Source: Azohydromonas sediminis
GTDB taxonomy: Bacteria; Pseudomonadota; Gammaproteobacteria; Burkholderiales; Burkholderiaceae_C
Length of the DNA stretch: 64,000 bases
Reading direction: 5' to 3'
Assembly (NCBI RefSeq): GCF_003574675.1
Contig: NZ_QOAZ01000008.1
Coordinates: forward strand, 1 to 64,000
Shown: positions 38,094 to 47,352 of the stretch, one piece after another
Position numbering within the stretch: the first letter of the stretch is position 1
How the letters are laid out: each line of letters starts with the position of its first letter
The notes under the pieces: generated by a model
What the model saw: the letters and a program-made list of their open reading frames with translations, nothing else
Databases searched by the model: none
Told to the model about the DNA's origin: nothing
Translations under genes and position numbers: made by a program

Positions 38094-40994
38094 ATGTCCA
38101 ACACCGAATCGAGGCCCGCCGCGCGCAGCGCCACGCCCGCCACGCTGCCGGGCCAGCCGATCAGCACCGAGGTGCTGATCGAGAAGTACGCCAAGGACGG
38201 TGAACGCACCGTCGACGACGTGCGCGCCCGCGTCGCGCGTGCGCTCGCCGCCGCCGAGCCGCCCGAGCAGCGCGCGAAGTGGGAGCAGCGCTTCCTGCAC
38301 GCGCAGCAGCGCGGCTTCATCCCGGCCGGGCGCATCGCGTCGGCCGCCGGCACCGACCTGACGGCCACGCTGATCAACTGCTTCGTGCAGCCGGTGGGCG
38401 ATTCGATCGCGCACGTCGAGGACGGCCACCCCGGCATCTACACCGCGCTGACCGAGGCGGCCGAGACGATGCGCCGCGGCGGCGGCGTCGGCTACGACTT
38501 CTCGCGCATCCGCCCGAAGGGCGCGTGGGTCGGCAGCACGCGCAGCGCGGCGTCGGGGCCGGTCAGCTACATGCGCGTGTTCGACCGCAGCTGCGAGACG
38601 GTCGAGAGCGCCGGCAGCCGCCGCGGTGCGCAGATGGGCGTGCTGCGCTGCGACCACCCCGACATCGAGGCCTTCATCCACGCGAAGGACGACGGCGACC
38701 TGAAGAACTTCAACCTCTCGGTCGGCGTGACGGACGCATTCATGCACGCGGTGCTCGCCGACGGCGAGGTCGAGCTCGTCCACCGTGCCGAGCCCGGCCC
38801 GGCGCAGAAGGCCGAAGGCGCGCACCAGCGCGCCGACGGCCTGTGGGTCTACCGCAAGGTGCGCGCGCGCGAGCTGTGGGACCAGATCATGCGCTCGACC
38901 TACGACCACGCCGAGCCCGGCGTGCTGTTCCTCGACCGCATCAACGCCGACAACAACCTCGGCTACTGCGAGACGATCGCCGCGACCAACCCGTGCGCCG
39001 AGCAGCCGCTGCCGCCTTACGGCTGCTGCTGCCTCGGCTCGATCGACCTGACGCACTTCGTGCGCGACCCGTTCGAGCCGGGCGCGCGCTTCGACGAGGC
39101 CGGCTTCGGCGAGGTGGTGCGCGTGGCGGTGCGCATGCTCGACAACGTGCTCGACGTCACCGTGTGGCCGCTGCCGCAGCAGCGCGCCGAGGCGCAGGCC
39201 AAGCGCCGCGTCGGGCTGGGCTTCACGGGCCTCGGCGACGCGCTCGTGATGCTCGGGCTGCGCTACGACAGCGAGGACGCGCGTGCGATGGCGCGGCGCA
39301 TCGCCGAGGTGATGCGCGACACCGCCTACGCCGCGTCGGTCGACCTCGCCGTCGAGCGCGGCGCGTTCCCGCTGTTCAACGCCGACCTGTACCTGTCGGG
39401 CGGGCGCTTCGCGTCGCGGCTGCCGGCGGCGCTGAAGGAGCGCATCCGCGCGCACGGCATCCGCAACTCGCACCTGCTGTCGATCGCGCCCACCGGCACG
39501 ATCAGCCTCGCGTTCGCCGACAACGCGAGCAACGGCATCGAGCCCGCGTTCAGCTGGACCTACACGCGCAAGAAGCGCGAACCCGACGGCAGCTTCAAGG
39601 AGTACAGCGTCGAGGACCACGCGTGGCGGCTGTACCGGCACCTGAAGGGTGCCGACGCCCCGCTGACCGACGCCTTCGTCACCGCGCTCGAGATGAGCGC
39701 GAAGGACCACGCGGCGATGGTCGCCGCGGTGGCGCCGTTCATCGACACGTCGATCAGCAAGACCGTCAACGTGCCGGCCGACTACCCCTACGCCGACTTC
39801 CAGGACCTGTACCTGCAGGCCTGGCAGTCGGGGCTCAAGGGGCTGGCCACCTACCGCCCCAACGCCGTGCTCGGCGCCGTGCTCAGCGTCGACAGTGCCC
39901 CGAAGCCCGCGCCGCTCGCGGCCGAGGGCGCCGACGCGCGGCTGCGCGTCGAGCGGCTGCCCGCGCCGGTGCTGGCCTCGCTGCGCTGGCCCGGGCGGCC
40001 CGAGCTGCCCGGCGGCAACCCGGCGTGGAGCTTCATGATCCGCCACCCGCACGGCGAGTTCAGCCTGTTCGTCGGCGAACTGCCCGCCGCGCCGGGCCCC
40101 GACGGCGGGCTGTTCGGCAAGACGGTGCCGTTCGAGGTGTGGGTCAACGGCGCCGAGCAGCCGCGCGGCCTCGCGGCGATGGCCAAGACGCTGTCGATGG
40201 ACATGCGCGCCAACGACGCGCAGTGGCTCAGGCTCAAGCTCGACGCGCTGGCCACCGTCGCCGAGGAGCGCGCCTTCGAGATGCCGTTCCCGCCGCACGG
40301 CGAGAAGCGGCTGTTCCCGGGCGTCGTCGCCGCCACTGCGGCCGTGATCCGCTGGCGCTGCGAGCAGCTCGGCGCGCTCGCCGAAGGTGGGCCGACGCCC
40401 GTACTCGACGCGATGTTCAGCCGCGACGAGCCGCGCACCGGCGCCGACGGCACGCTCGCGTGGGCCGTGGACATCGACAACCCCGCCACCGGCGAGGCGT
40501 TCACCGTGACGCTCAAGGAGGTGAGCCTGCCCGGCCCCGACGGCACGCGCGTCAGCCGCCCGTGCGCGATCGGCTTCTCGGGCAACTACCCGCGCGCGCT
40601 CGACGGGCTGGCGCGGCTGCTGAGCCTGGACATGCGCGTGATCGACCCGGCGTGGATCGGCATGAAGCTGAGGAAGCTGCTCAACGTCGGCGAGCCGCTC
40701 GGCCACTTCCTCGCGCCGGTGCCCGGCGAGCGCCGCCAGCAGGTGTGGCCGAGCACGGTGGCCTACCTTGCGCGGCTCGTGATCCACCGCTACGCGATGC
40801 TCGGCGTGCTCGACGAACAGGGCTTTCCGTTGCGCGAGATGGGCGTGCTCGAACGCCCGACGGCGAAGGCCACCGGCGCCGACGTCGTCCCGATGGCCGG
40901 CCGCCCGTGCCCCGAGTGCGGCAACGCGACGCTGATCCACAAGGACGGCTGCGATTTCTGCACCGCCTGCGGCTACGTCGGGCAGTGTGGCTGA
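38094..40994 (+). CDS. nrdJ: Adenosylcobalamin-dependent ribonucleotide reductase (class II)
   Basis: The 966-residue enzyme reduces ribonucleotides with B12. Cys96 ([10 protein letters not shown]) and the NPCAEQPL motif with the thiyl Cys301 and catalytic Glu are present, as are [10 protein letters not shown] and [14 protein letters not shown]. After the barrel (to about 610) come two similar regions, near 632-760 and 786-905, that look like tandem TSCPD-type domains. The C-terminus has a zinc-ribbon CPECGN...[14 protein letters not shown] carrying the redox cysteines. ATG 38031 would add 21 residues; ATG 38094 with GGAG upstream is preferred. Confidence 0.95.
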   Translation: MSNTESRPAARSATPATLPGQPISTEVLIEKYAKDGERTVDDVRARVARALAAAEPPEQRAKWEQRFLHAQQRGFIPAGRIASAAGTDLTATLINCFVQPVGDSIAHVEDGHPGIYTALTEAAETMRRGGGVGYDFSRIRPKGAWVGSTRSAASGPVSYMRVFDRSCETVESAGSRRGAQMGVLRCDHPDIEAFIHAKDDGDLKNFNLSVGVTDAFMHAVLADGEVELVHRAEPGPAQKAEGAHQRADGLWVYRKVRARELWDQIMRSTYDHAEPGVLFLDRINADNNLGYCETIAATNPCAEQPLPPYGCCCLGSIDLTHFVRDPFEPGARFDEAGFGEVVRVAVRMLDNVLDVTVWPLPQQRAEAQAKRRVGLGFTGLGDALVMLGLRYDSEDARAMARRIAEVMRDTAYAASVDLAVERGAFPLFNADLYLSGGRFASRLPAALKERIRAHGIRNSHLLSIAPTGTISLAFADNASNGIEPAFSWTYTRKKREPDGSFKEYSVEDHAWRLYRHLKGADAPLTDAFVTALEMSAKDHAAMVAAVAPFIDTSISKTVNVPADYPYADFQDLYLQAWQSGLKGLATYRPNAVLGAVLSVDSAPKPAPLAAEGADARLRVERLPAPVLASLRWPGRPELPGGNPAWSFMIRHPHGEFSLFVGELPAAPGPDGGLFGKTVPFEVWVNGAEQPRGLAAMAKTLSMDMRANDAQWLRLKLDALATVAEERAFEMPFPPHGEKRLFPGVVAATAAVIRWRCEQLGALAEGGPTPVLDAMFSRDEPRTGADGTLAWAVDIDNPATGEAFTVTLKEVSLPGPDGTRVSRPCAIGFSGNYPRALDGLARLLSLDMRVIDPAWIGMKLRKLLNVGEPLGHFLAPVPGERRQQVWPSTVAYLARLVIHRYAMLGVLDEQGFPLREMGVLERPTAKATGADVVPMAGRPCPECGNATLIHKDGCDFCTACGYVGQCG

Positions 40995-41016
40995 GCGCAG
41001 CGGGCCCTCGCCCGGT

Positions 41017-41040
41017 CCACGCCCGCGCAGGCGGGCGTGG
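41017..41040 (+). terminator. Perfect hairpin after nrdJ
   Basis: CCACGCCCGC (41017-41026) pairs with GCGGGCGTGG (41031-41040) around GCAG, 22 bases after the nrdJ stop. No T-run. The remaining gap to the SDR gene (41041-41181) is GC-rich with no ORF I support. Confidence 0.5.
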
Positions 41041-41181
41041 AGCCGCCGGGCTCGGCCTGCGCGGGCTCGGACGGCGCGAAGGGGTCGACCGTCCGCGGCC
41101 GTGGCCACCGTCGCGGGCGCGAGCCCGTGGCCGCGCGGCAGTGGCAGACTGCGTGTCGAGCCCACGCCGAGGATCCCCGTC

Positions 41182-41958
41182 ATGATGAAAGCCCACCACG
41201 ACCGCATCGCCATCGTCACCGGCGCCGGCAGCGGCATCGGCGCGGCCACCGCCGCCGCGCTGATCGCCGACGGTTGGCGTGTCGTCTACGCCGGCCGCCG
41301 TCTCGAGGCGTTGCAGGCCGCGATCGCCGCCGCCGGCGACCCGTGGGACGACATCGCCGAGCGCACGCTCGCCGTGCCCACCGACGTCACGCGCCCCGAC
41401 TCGGTCGCCGCGCTGTTCGACGCCACGGTGCGGCGCTTCGGGCGGCTCGACCTGCTGTTCAACAACGCCGGCATCTTCCCGCGCAGTGCGTCGCTCGAAG
41501 AGTTGCCGCTCGAGCAGTGGCAGGCTGCGGTCGACACCAACCTGACCGGCGCGTTCCTGTGCACGCAGCACGCCTTCCGCGTGATGAAGGCGCAGACGCC
41601 GCGCGGCGGGCGCATCATCAACAACGGCTCGATCTCGGCGCACGCGCCGCGCCCCGGCTCGGTGGCCTACACCGCGACGAAGCACGCGATCACCGGGCTG
41701 ACGAAGACGGCCGCGCTCGACGGCCGCGCCTACGACATCGCGGTCGGGCAGATCGACATCGGCAACGCCGCCACCGAGATGACGGTGGCGATGCAGCAGG
41801 GTGTGCGCCAGGCCGACGGATCGCTCAAGCCCGAGGCCGTGATGGAGGTGCAGCACGCCGCCGACGCCGTCGTGCACATGGCGCGGCTGCCGCTCGAGGC
41901 CAACGTGCTGTTCATGACGGTGATGGCCACCAAGATGCCGTTCGTCGGCAGGGGCTGA
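41182..41958 (+). CDS. SDR family NAD(P)-dependent oxidoreductase
   Basis: The 258-residue protein has the Rossmann TGAGSGIG (13-20), NNAG (94-97) and the Ser150-Tyr163-Lys167 triad of classical short-chain dehydrogenases. Substrate is unknown; the surrounding genes give no pathway. Two ATGs lie side by side at 41182 and 41185; upstream GAGGAT is a modest ribosome binding site. Confidence 0.9.
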   Translation: MMKAHHDRIAIVTGAGSGIGAATAAALIADGWRVVYAGRRLEALQAAIAAAGDPWDDIAERTLAVPTDVTRPDSVAALFDATVRRFGRLDLLFNNAGIFPRSASLEELPLEQWQAAVDTNLTGAFLCTQHAFRVMKAQTPRGGRIINNGSISAHAPRPGSVAYTATKHAITGLTKTAALDGRAYDIAVGQIDIGNAATEMTVAMQQGVRQADGSLKPEAVMEVQHAADAVVHMARLPLEANVLFMTVMATKMPFVGRG

Positions 41959-42048
41959 ATGGCGCGCGGCGGGTTTGCGCCACGGCACTTGTGGAACCCG
42001 GGCACCGACGCTAAGGTCGCAGCATCGGATTCACACAAGGAGGACTGC

Positions 42049-42360
42049 ATGACCGCCCTGACCGACGCCCAGCGCGACAAGATCGTCGCCGACCTGAAGC
42101 ACGCGATCCACGACGCCGAGGAGCTGCTGAAGATGACCGCCGGCGAAGCCGGCAGCGAGGCCGCCGAGCTGCGCGATCGCATGCGCCTGCGCCTGCTGCA
42201 GGCCAAGGACAGCCTGCACCGCCTGCAGGAATCGGCGATCGAGCGCGCGAAGGCCGCAGGCCACAAGGCCGACGACTACGTGCACGACCACCCGTGGCAG
42301 TCGATCGGCGTCGCCGCCGGCCTCGGCCTGCTGCTCGGTGTGCTGATCGGCCGCCGCTGA
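42049..42360 (+). CDS. DUF883 (ElaB/YqjD-like) membrane protein
   Basis: The 103-residue protein has an amphipathic helical N-terminal part and a C-terminal membrane helix in VHDHPWQSIGVAAGLGLLLG, the DUF883 pattern. E. coli relatives bind stalled ribosomes at the inner membrane in stationary phase. AAGGAGG six bases before ATG 42049 fixes the start. It leads a cluster with holin-family, YqjK-like and rhodanese genes. Confidence 0.88.
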   Translation: MTALTDAQRDKIVADLKHAIHDAEELLKMTAGEAGSEAAELRDRMRLRLLQAKDSLHRLQESAIERAKAAGHKADDYVHDHPWQSIGVAAGLGLLLGVLIGRR

Positions 42361-42376
42361 ACCCGCGCGCGTGACG

Positions 42377-42781
42377 ATGGGCGACGCGAGCGCGCCACCG
42401 CCGGGGCTGTTCACGTCGCTGCGGCGGCTGCTCGGCAGCGCGGCCGAGCTCGCCGAGGTGCGGCTGGCGCTGTTCGCGACCGAGCTGCAGCAGGAGAAGC
42501 TGCGCGCGCTCGACGCGCTCGCGCTGCTGGCCGTCGCGCTGCTGGCTGCGGGCGTCGCGCTGGTGCTCTTGTCGCTGTTCGTCGTGATGCTGTTGGCCGA
42601 GCCGTACCGCGTTGCGGCGCTGGGCGTCGTCGTGCTCGTCTACGCGGCCGCCGCAGGGCTGCTGTGGCACGCGGCGCGCGCCCGCTTGGCCGAAGGTACG
42701 CCCTTCGAGGCCACGCGGGCCGAGCTGCGGCGCGACCGCGAGGCGCTGGCCGGACGCGAGACCCCTGGTGCCGGCGCGTGA
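42377..42781 (+). CDS. Phage holin family (YqjE-like) membrane protein
   Basis: The 134-residue protein has an acidic/amphipathic N-terminus and two membrane helices (about 48-70 and 76-97). The pattern is the Actinobacteria holin-X/YqjE family, not evidence of prophage, because the yqjDEK order is conserved. GTG 42371 is a possible start. It shares one base (TGATG) with the next gene. Confidence 0.8.
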   Translation: MGDASAPPPGLFTSLRRLLGSAAELAEVRLALFATELQQEKLRALDALALLAVALLAAGVALVLLSLFVVMLLAEPYRVAALGVVVLVYAAAAGLLWHAARARLAEGTPFEATRAELRRDREALAGRETPGAGA

Positions 42782-43089
42782 TGCTGTTCGCCCGCGAGCA
42801 GCTCGAGTTGCAGCAGCGGCGCGAGCGGCTGCGCCTGCGCAGTACCGAGCTGCGCGCGACGCTGGCCGAGCGCGCGCGCGCGCTCGAGCCGCCGCTGGCG
42901 CTGGCCGACCAAGTGCGCAGCGGCGTCGCGTGGCTGCGCGCGCACCCCGAGTGGCCGCTGGGCGCACTCGCCGTGCTCGTCGTGCTGCACCCGCGCCGCG
43001 CGCTGCGCTGGGGCGCGCGCGCGTGGTGGGGCTGGCGCCTGTGGCGGCACGCGCAGCGCCTGCTGCGCGCCGCCGTCGAGCCGCGCTGA
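42781..43089 (+). CDS. YqjK-like protein
   Basis: The 102-residue protein has a long Arg/Glu-rich helix and a C-terminal hydrophobic stretch (WPLGALAVLVVLHP). Position after DUF883 and holin-family genes fits YqjK. Its start is coupled to the preceding stop. No function is known. Confidence 0.65.
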   Translation: MLFAREQLELQQRRERLRLRSTELRATLAERARALEPPLALADQVRSGVAWLRAHPEWPLGALAVLVVLHPRRALRWGARAWWGWRLWRHAQRLLRAAVEPR

Positions 43090-43093
43090 GCGC

Positions 43094-43561
43094 GTGAAGC
43101 GCTACCAGGACCTCGTCGCCGACGCGCTGGCGCGCGTGCGCGAATGCATGCCGTGGGACCTGCATGCGCGGCTGGCGGGCGACGCGCCGCCGCTCGTGCT
43201 CGACGTGCGCGAGCCGGCCGAGTTCGATGCGCTGCACATCGCCGGTGCGCTCAACGTGCCGCGCGGCGTGCTCGAGCAGGCCTGCGAGTGGGACTTCGAC
43301 ACCACGGTGCCGGCGCTGGCCGGCGGGCGCGCGCGCGACATCGTCGTCGTGTGCCGCTCGGGCCACCGCTCGGTGCTCGCCGCCGACGTGATGCAGGCGA
43401 TGGGCTTCGGCCACGTCGTGTCGCTGAAAACCGGCGTGCGCGGCTGGAACGACGCCGAGCTGCCGCTCGTCGACGCCGCCGGACGACCGGTGGATCCCGA
43501 TGTGGCCGAGGCGCTGCTGTCGCCGCCGCTGCGCGCCGAGCAGCGGCGCCCGGTGAGGTAG
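43094..43561 (+). CDS. Rhodanese-like domain protein
   Basis: The 155-residue protein has a single rhodanese domain with the active Cys87 in VVVCRSGHRS, and LDVREPAEFDALHIAGALNVP before it. It may transfer persulfide sulfur. It begins at GTG 43094, four bases after the YqjK-like gene, so it appears to belong to that cluster. Confidence 0.88.
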   Translation: MKRYQDLVADALARVRECMPWDLHARLAGDAPPLVLDVREPAEFDALHIAGALNVPRGVLEQACEWDFDTTVPALAGGRARDIVVVCRSGHRSVLAADVMQAMGFGHVVSLKTGVRGWNDAELPLVDAAGRPVDPDVAEALLSPPLRAEQRRPVR

Positions 43562-43596
43562 CCTGCGCGCGCCAGCGTGCCGGCTACGATGCGGCG

Positions 43597-44430
43597 ATGA
43601 ACGCACCGCCGTCCGCCCCGCAGCTCGATCCACACCCCTTCGATGCCGCGACCGCGCTCGAACCCCTTGCCGAGGGCCGCTGGCGCGGCCACACGTCGCC
43701 CGCGTACGCCAACATGGTCGGCCCGTTCGGCGGCGTCACCGCGGCGACGCTGCTCGGTGCCGCGTCGCGCGACGCGCGGCGGCAGGGCGAGCCGCTCGCG
43801 CTGACCGTCAACTACGCGGGGCCGATCGCCGACGGTGCGTTCGAGGTGATTGCCGAGCCGGTGCGCACGAACCGCTCGACGCAGCACTGGCTCGTGCAGC
43901 TGCGCCAGGGCGACGCAGTGGCCGCCACCGCCACCGTGGTGTTCGCGACGCGGCGCGAGACCTGGTCGGCCGTCGAGGCGGGGTTCCCCGCGGCGCCGCC
44001 GCCGGCGTCGCTCGCGCGCATGGCGCCGCTCGAGCGGGCGCGCTGGACCTCGGCGTACGAGATGCGCTTCGTCAAGGGGGCGCTCGAGTTCGAACGCCCC
44101 GCCGCCGACCCCGACGCCGAGAGCCTGCTGTGGGTGCGCGACGCGCCGCCGCGCCCGCTCGACTTCCTGTCGCTGGCCGCGCTCGCCGACGTGTTCTTCC
44201 CGCGCATCTTCGTGCGCCGCCCGACATGGGTGCCGATCGGCACCGTGTCGATGACGGTGTACTTCCACGCCGACGCCGCGACGCTGGCGGCGATCGGCGA
44301 CGCGCACCTGCTGGCGCACGCGAGCGCGCACCGCTTCCGCAACGGCTACTTCGACCAGGCGGCGCAGCTGTGGGGTGCCGATGGCGAGCTGCTGGCGGTC
44401 AGCCACCAGATCGTCTACTACCGCGAGTGA
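43597..44430 (+). CDS. Acyl-CoA thioesterase-like (double hotdog) protein
   Basis: The 277-residue protein has two hotdog-like halves, with NMVGPFGGVTAATLLGAASR in the first and VPIGTVSMTVYFHADAAT and NGYFDQAAQLWGADGELLA in the second, the pattern of TesB-like thioesterases. Substrate is unknown. It faces the malonate operon tail to tail with a 12-base gap; a link is not implied. Confidence 0.82.
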   Translation: MNAPPSAPQLDPHPFDAATALEPLAEGRWRGHTSPAYANMVGPFGGVTAATLLGAASRDARRQGEPLALTVNYAGPIADGAFEVIAEPVRTNRSTQHWLVQLRQGDAVAATATVVFATRRETWSAVEAGFPAAPPPASLARMAPLERARWTSAYEMRFVKGALEFERPAADPDAESLLWVRDAPPRPLDFLSLAALADVFFPRIFVRRPTWVPIGTVSMTVYFHADAATLAAIGDAHLLAHASAHRFRNGYFDQAAQLWGADGELLAVSHQIVYYRE

Positions 44431-44442
44431 GCGTCGCGTTCG

Positions 44443-44658
44443 TCAGCGCGCCGCGGGCAGCTCGAGCGGCTCGCCGCCGGCCAGTGCCGACAGGCAGCGC
44501 AGGCACAGACAGCCGCTGAAGCGCACGCGCAGCTGCATCAGCAGCGCGTCGTCGAGCTGCAGCGTCGTGCACGCGCACGGCGCGTCGTCGTGCACGCCGC
44601 AGTGGAACGGCGCGCCGCAGCGCGGGCAGGTGTCGCTGGGGGCGTCGGGCGTCGTCAC
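44443..44658 (-). CDS. Cysteine-rich CWC family protein
   Basis: The 71-residue protein has CPRCGAPFHCGVHDDAPCAC and a later CLCLRCL, the CWC family Cys arrangement probably binding zinc. GTG 44658 overlaps the matB stop by four bases, so translation is coupled to matB. Its role is unknown. Confidence 0.75.
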   Translation of the reverse strand: MTTPDAPSDTCPRCGAPFHCGVHDDAPCACTTLQLDDALLMQLRVRFSGCLCLRCLSALAGGEPLELPAAR

Positions 44659-46202
44659 GCGGGGGTGAACAGGCCGCGGTGCGCGTCGCGCAGCACGTTC
44701 TTCTGCACCTTGCCCATCTGGTTGCGCGGCAGCTCGGGCACGACGACGACGCGCTTGGGCACCTTGTAGCCGGCGATCTTCGTCTTCAGCGTCGCGACGA
44801 TGCCGTCGGGGTCGAGCGCGGCGCCGGGCCGCGGCACGACGACGGCGACGACGCCCTCGCCGAAGTCGGGGTGCGGCACGCCGATCACGGCGCTCTCGGC
44901 GACGCCGGGCAGCTCGTTGATCAGCGCCTCGACCTCGGCCGGATAGACGTTGTAGCCGCCGGTGATCACGAGGTCCTTGCTGCGCCCGACGATCGTCACG
45001 TAGCCGTCGGCGTCGATCTTGCCGACGTCGCCGGTCTTGAACCACAGGTCGTCGGTGAAGTCGTCGGCCGTCTTCTCGGGCATGCGCCAGTAGCCCTTGA
45101 ACACGTTCGGGCCCTTGACCTCGATGTGGCCGACCTCGCCGGTGGGCACCGGCCGGCCCTTGTCGTCGCGGATGCGCAGCTGCACGCCCGGCAGCGGGAA
45201 GCCCACCGTGCCGCCGCGGCGCGCCGACTCGGGGCGGTACGGGTTCGACGTCAGCATCACCGTCTCGCTCATGCCGTAGCGCTCGAGGATCGTGTGCCCG
45301 GTGCGCTCGCGCCACGCGTTGAAGGTCTCGATCAGCAGCGGCGCCGAGCCGCTGACGAACAGCCGCATGTGCGCGCACTGTTCGCGCGTGAGCGCGCTCT
45401 CGCCGAGCATGCGCACGTACAGCGTCGGCACGCCCATGAACACGGTCGCGTCGGGCAGGCGCGCGACGACGGCCTTCGGGTCGAAGCGGCCGAACCAGAT
45501 CATCGGGCTGCCGTTGAGCAGCGCGCCGTGGATCGCGACGAACAGGCCGTGCACGTGGAAGATCGGCAGCGCGTGGATCAGCACGTCGCCCGGCTGCCAT
45601 CCCCAGTAGTCTTTCAGCACGCGCGCGTTGCTGCGCAGGTTCTCGTGCGTCAGCATCGCGCCCTTGCTGCGCCCGGTGGTGCCGCTGGTGTAGATGATCA
45701 CCGCGAGGTCGTCGGCTTGTGCGACGGCCGGCTCGTGCGTGTCGGGCTGCGACGCGGCGCGGTCGAGCAGCGTGCCGCTGCGGTCGTCGTCGAGCGTGTA
45801 GACGTGCTTGACGCCGGCGTTGAACGCGATGCGGCTGACCCAGCCGAAGTTGCGCTTCGCGCAGACCACGACGGCCGGCTCGGCGTTGCCGACGAAGTAC
45901 TCGATCTCGCCGGCCTGGTACGCGGTGTTCAGCGGCAAGTAGACGTGGCCGGCGCGCAGCACCGCGAGGTACAGCATCATCGCCTCGACGCTCTTGTCGA
46001 CCTGCGCGGCGATGCGGCTGCCCGGCGGCAGCCCGAGCGACGCGAGCAGGTTGGCGAGCATCGCGGTGCCGCGCTCGAGGTCGCGCCACGTGTAGTACAG
46101 CGGCTGCGGCGTGTCGGCCGTCTCGACGGCGATGGCGTCGAGGTCGGCGGGGAACGCGGCGCGCAGCGTGCCGAACAGGTTGTCGTTCTTCATTTCAGAC
46201 AT
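44655..46202 (-). CDS. matB: Malonyl-CoA synthetase
   Basis: The 515-residue AMP-forming ligase has the adenylation motif IIYTSGTTGRSKGAM (169-183), ERYGMSETVMLTSNP and the C-terminal catalytic Lys498 in NQMGKVQ. The acyl-site sequence GVPTLYVRMLGESALTREQ is close to known malonate-CoA ligases. It makes malonyl-CoA from malonate, which the upstream decarboxylase then converts to acetyl-CoA. ATG 46193, three codons in, is an alternative start. Confidence 0.92.
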   Translation of the reverse strand: MSEMKNDNLFGTLRAAFPADLDAIAVETADTPQPLYYTWRDLERGTAMLANLLASLGLPPGSRIAAQVDKSVEAMMLYLAVLRAGHVYLPLNTAYQAGEIEYFVGNAEPAVVVCAKRNFGWVSRIAFNAGVKHVYTLDDDRSGTLLDRAASQPDTHEPAVAQADDLAVIIYTSGTTGRSKGAMLTHENLRSNARVLKDYWGWQPGDVLIHALPIFHVHGLFVAIHGALLNGSPMIWFGRFDPKAVVARLPDATVFMGVPTLYVRMLGESALTREQCAHMRLFVSGSAPLLIETFNAWRERTGHTILERYGMSETVMLTSNPYRPESARRGGTVGFPLPGVQLRIRDDKGRPVPTGEVGHIEVKGPNVFKGYWRMPEKTADDFTDDLWFKTGDVGKIDADGYVTIVGRSKDLVITGGYNVYPAEVEALINELPGVAESAVIGVPHPDFGEGVVAVVVPRPGAALDPDGIVATLKTKIAGYKVPKRVVVVPELPRNQMGKVQKNVLRDAHRGLFTPA

Positions 46203-46246
46203 CTATCGTGTCGATGCGGCACTTGCATGGCATGTCGCAGCACACT

Positions 46247-46415
46247 CAAGCGGCCGCCGCGGATCCGGCTTCGCCGGTCCGCCGGCGGGCCTTGCAGGCC
46301 GCGCCGGGCCTTGCACTCCGGCCGCTCGCCACGCACGAAAGGTCCGCCGGACCTTTCGTGTCGGGGCTCGCCCCCCTCGAGGGGGCGGCCGAAGGCCGTA
46401 GGGGGTGGTCCATCA
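46247..46415 (-). repeat. Intergenic repeat copy A
   Basis: This is the longer of two related GC-rich intergenic elements in the malonate operon. Bases 46247-46288 match copy B 47262-47303 with only two differences in 42. Bases 46372-46415 match the end of copy B (CCCCCTCGAGGGGG, a short hairpin, then GTAGGGGGTGG and CATCA). Between them A has an extra segment of about 80 bases. Its right edge runs into the stop codon of the enoyl-CoA hydratase gene. Confidence 0.7.
46334..46360. repeat. 27-bp near-perfect palindrome inside repeat copy A
   Basis: CACGAAAGGTCCG and CGGACCTTTCGTG are inverted around a single C. It is part of the insertion that distinguishes copy A from B. As RNA it would need some pairs opened to form a loop; as DNA it could bind a dimeric protein. 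Confidence 0.6.
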
Positions 46416-47189
46416 GAACTTGGGTTCGCGCTTTTCGAGGAACGCGGCGATCCCCTCGCGGTGCTCGCGGCTGTCGGCGAAGGCGAAGAAGCGGTCGCGC
46501 AGCTCGGCGTTCGTGCCCCCTTGCGCGATCTGGCGCAGCACCTGCTTGTTCAGCGCGAGCGCCTGCGGCGACAGTGCCGCGACGCGCTCGGCGAGCCGCC
46601 GCGCCTGGGCGAGCACCGCGTCGTCGTCGACGACGTGCTGCACGACGCCGCGCCGCTGCGCCTCGGCCGCGTCGAGCAGGCGCGCCTCGAGCAGCAGCTC
46701 GCGCACCAGCGGCAGCCCGAGCCGCTCGGCAAGGATCTCGGCCTCGCGCGGTGCGACCGGAAAGCCCAGCCGCGCGACCGGAATGCCGAAGCGCGCGCCG
46801 CGGCCGGCCACGCGCAGGTCGCAGCACGCGGCGATCTCGAGCCCGCCGCCGACGCACGGCCCCTCGATCGCGGCGACCAGCGGCACGTCGACGTCGAGCA
46901 TCGCGCGCAGCGCCGGCGCCACCAGGCTGTCGTGGTAGCTGCGCAGCGACTCCTCGTCGAAACGGAAGCGCGGAAACTCCTCGATGTCGGCACCGGCGAC
47001 GAAGGCGCCGTCCGCACCGTGCACGACGACGACGCGCGGCGCCGGCGCCTGCGCCTTCAGCGCCTCGAAGACGCTGCGCAGCTCGCTCCACATCGCCACC
47101 GACAGCGCGTTGAGTTTTCCGGGGTGCGCGATCTCGACGCGCGCGATGCCCTGCGCGTCGGCGGCGTGGTAGCGGATCTGGCCGGTCAT
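46413..47189 (-). CDS. Enoyl-CoA hydratase/isomerase family protein
   Basis: The 258-residue crotonase-fold protein has the oxyanion-hole segments FVAGADIEEF and GPCVGGGLEIAACC with the conserved Glu of GGGLE. The exact reaction is uncertain; the second catalytic Glu position should be checked. It lies between the malonate synthetase and receptor genes. ATG 47189 (MTGQIRYHAADAQG) is preferred over ATG 47198. Confidence 0.85.
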   Translation of the reverse strand: MTGQIRYHAADAQGIARVEIAHPGKLNALSVAMWSELRSVFEALKAQAPAPRVVVVHGADGAFVAGADIEEFPRFRFDEESLRSYHDSLVAPALRAMLDVDVPLVAAIEGPCVGGGLEIAACCDLRVAGRGARFGIPVARLGFPVAPREAEILAERLGLPLVRELLLEARLLDAAEAQRRGVVQHVVDDDAVLAQARRLAERVAALSPQALALNKQVLRQIAQGGTNAELRDRFFAFADSREHREGIAAFLEKREPKF

Positions 47190-47261
47190 CGCTGGCATTC
47201 CAAGGTCGACCGCGGTGTGCTCCGGGTGCGGCGCTGCGCGTTCATGTGCAGGCCGCGGGTC

Positions 47262-47352
47262 CAAGCGGCCGCCGTGGATCCGGCTTCGCCGGTCCGCTGG
47301 CGGCGCCCCCTCGAGGGGGAGGCGCCGAAGGCGCTACGGGGGTGGTTCATCA
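47262..47352 (-). repeat. Intergenic repeat copy B
   Basis: Copy B is 91 bases, the same element as at 46247 without the insertion. It has the GGATCCGGCTTCGCCGGTCC inverted repeat, CCCCCTCGAGGGGG, GGCGCCGAAGGCGC and the CATCA end that includes the stop codon of the TctC gene. Its right part differs in a few bases with compensating hairpin changes. Confidence 0.7.

Noticed and set aside
37956-41249. 1097-residue open frame on the minus strand opposite nrdJ
   Set aside because: It is a shadow of a high-GC gene. Its composition (Arg, His, Ala, Gly, Val rich) matches no family, and nrdJ on the plus strand is certain.
42377-42781. Holin-family gene as evidence of a prophage
   Set aside because: No integrase, capsid, terminase or lysis genes are near. 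The YqjD/E/K-like order explains it.
46201-46412. Short frame (VSQHTQAAAADPASPVRR-like) in the malonate intergenic repeat
   Set aside because: It comes from the repeat itself and recurs in copy B with the same out-of-context sequence, so it is not a gene.
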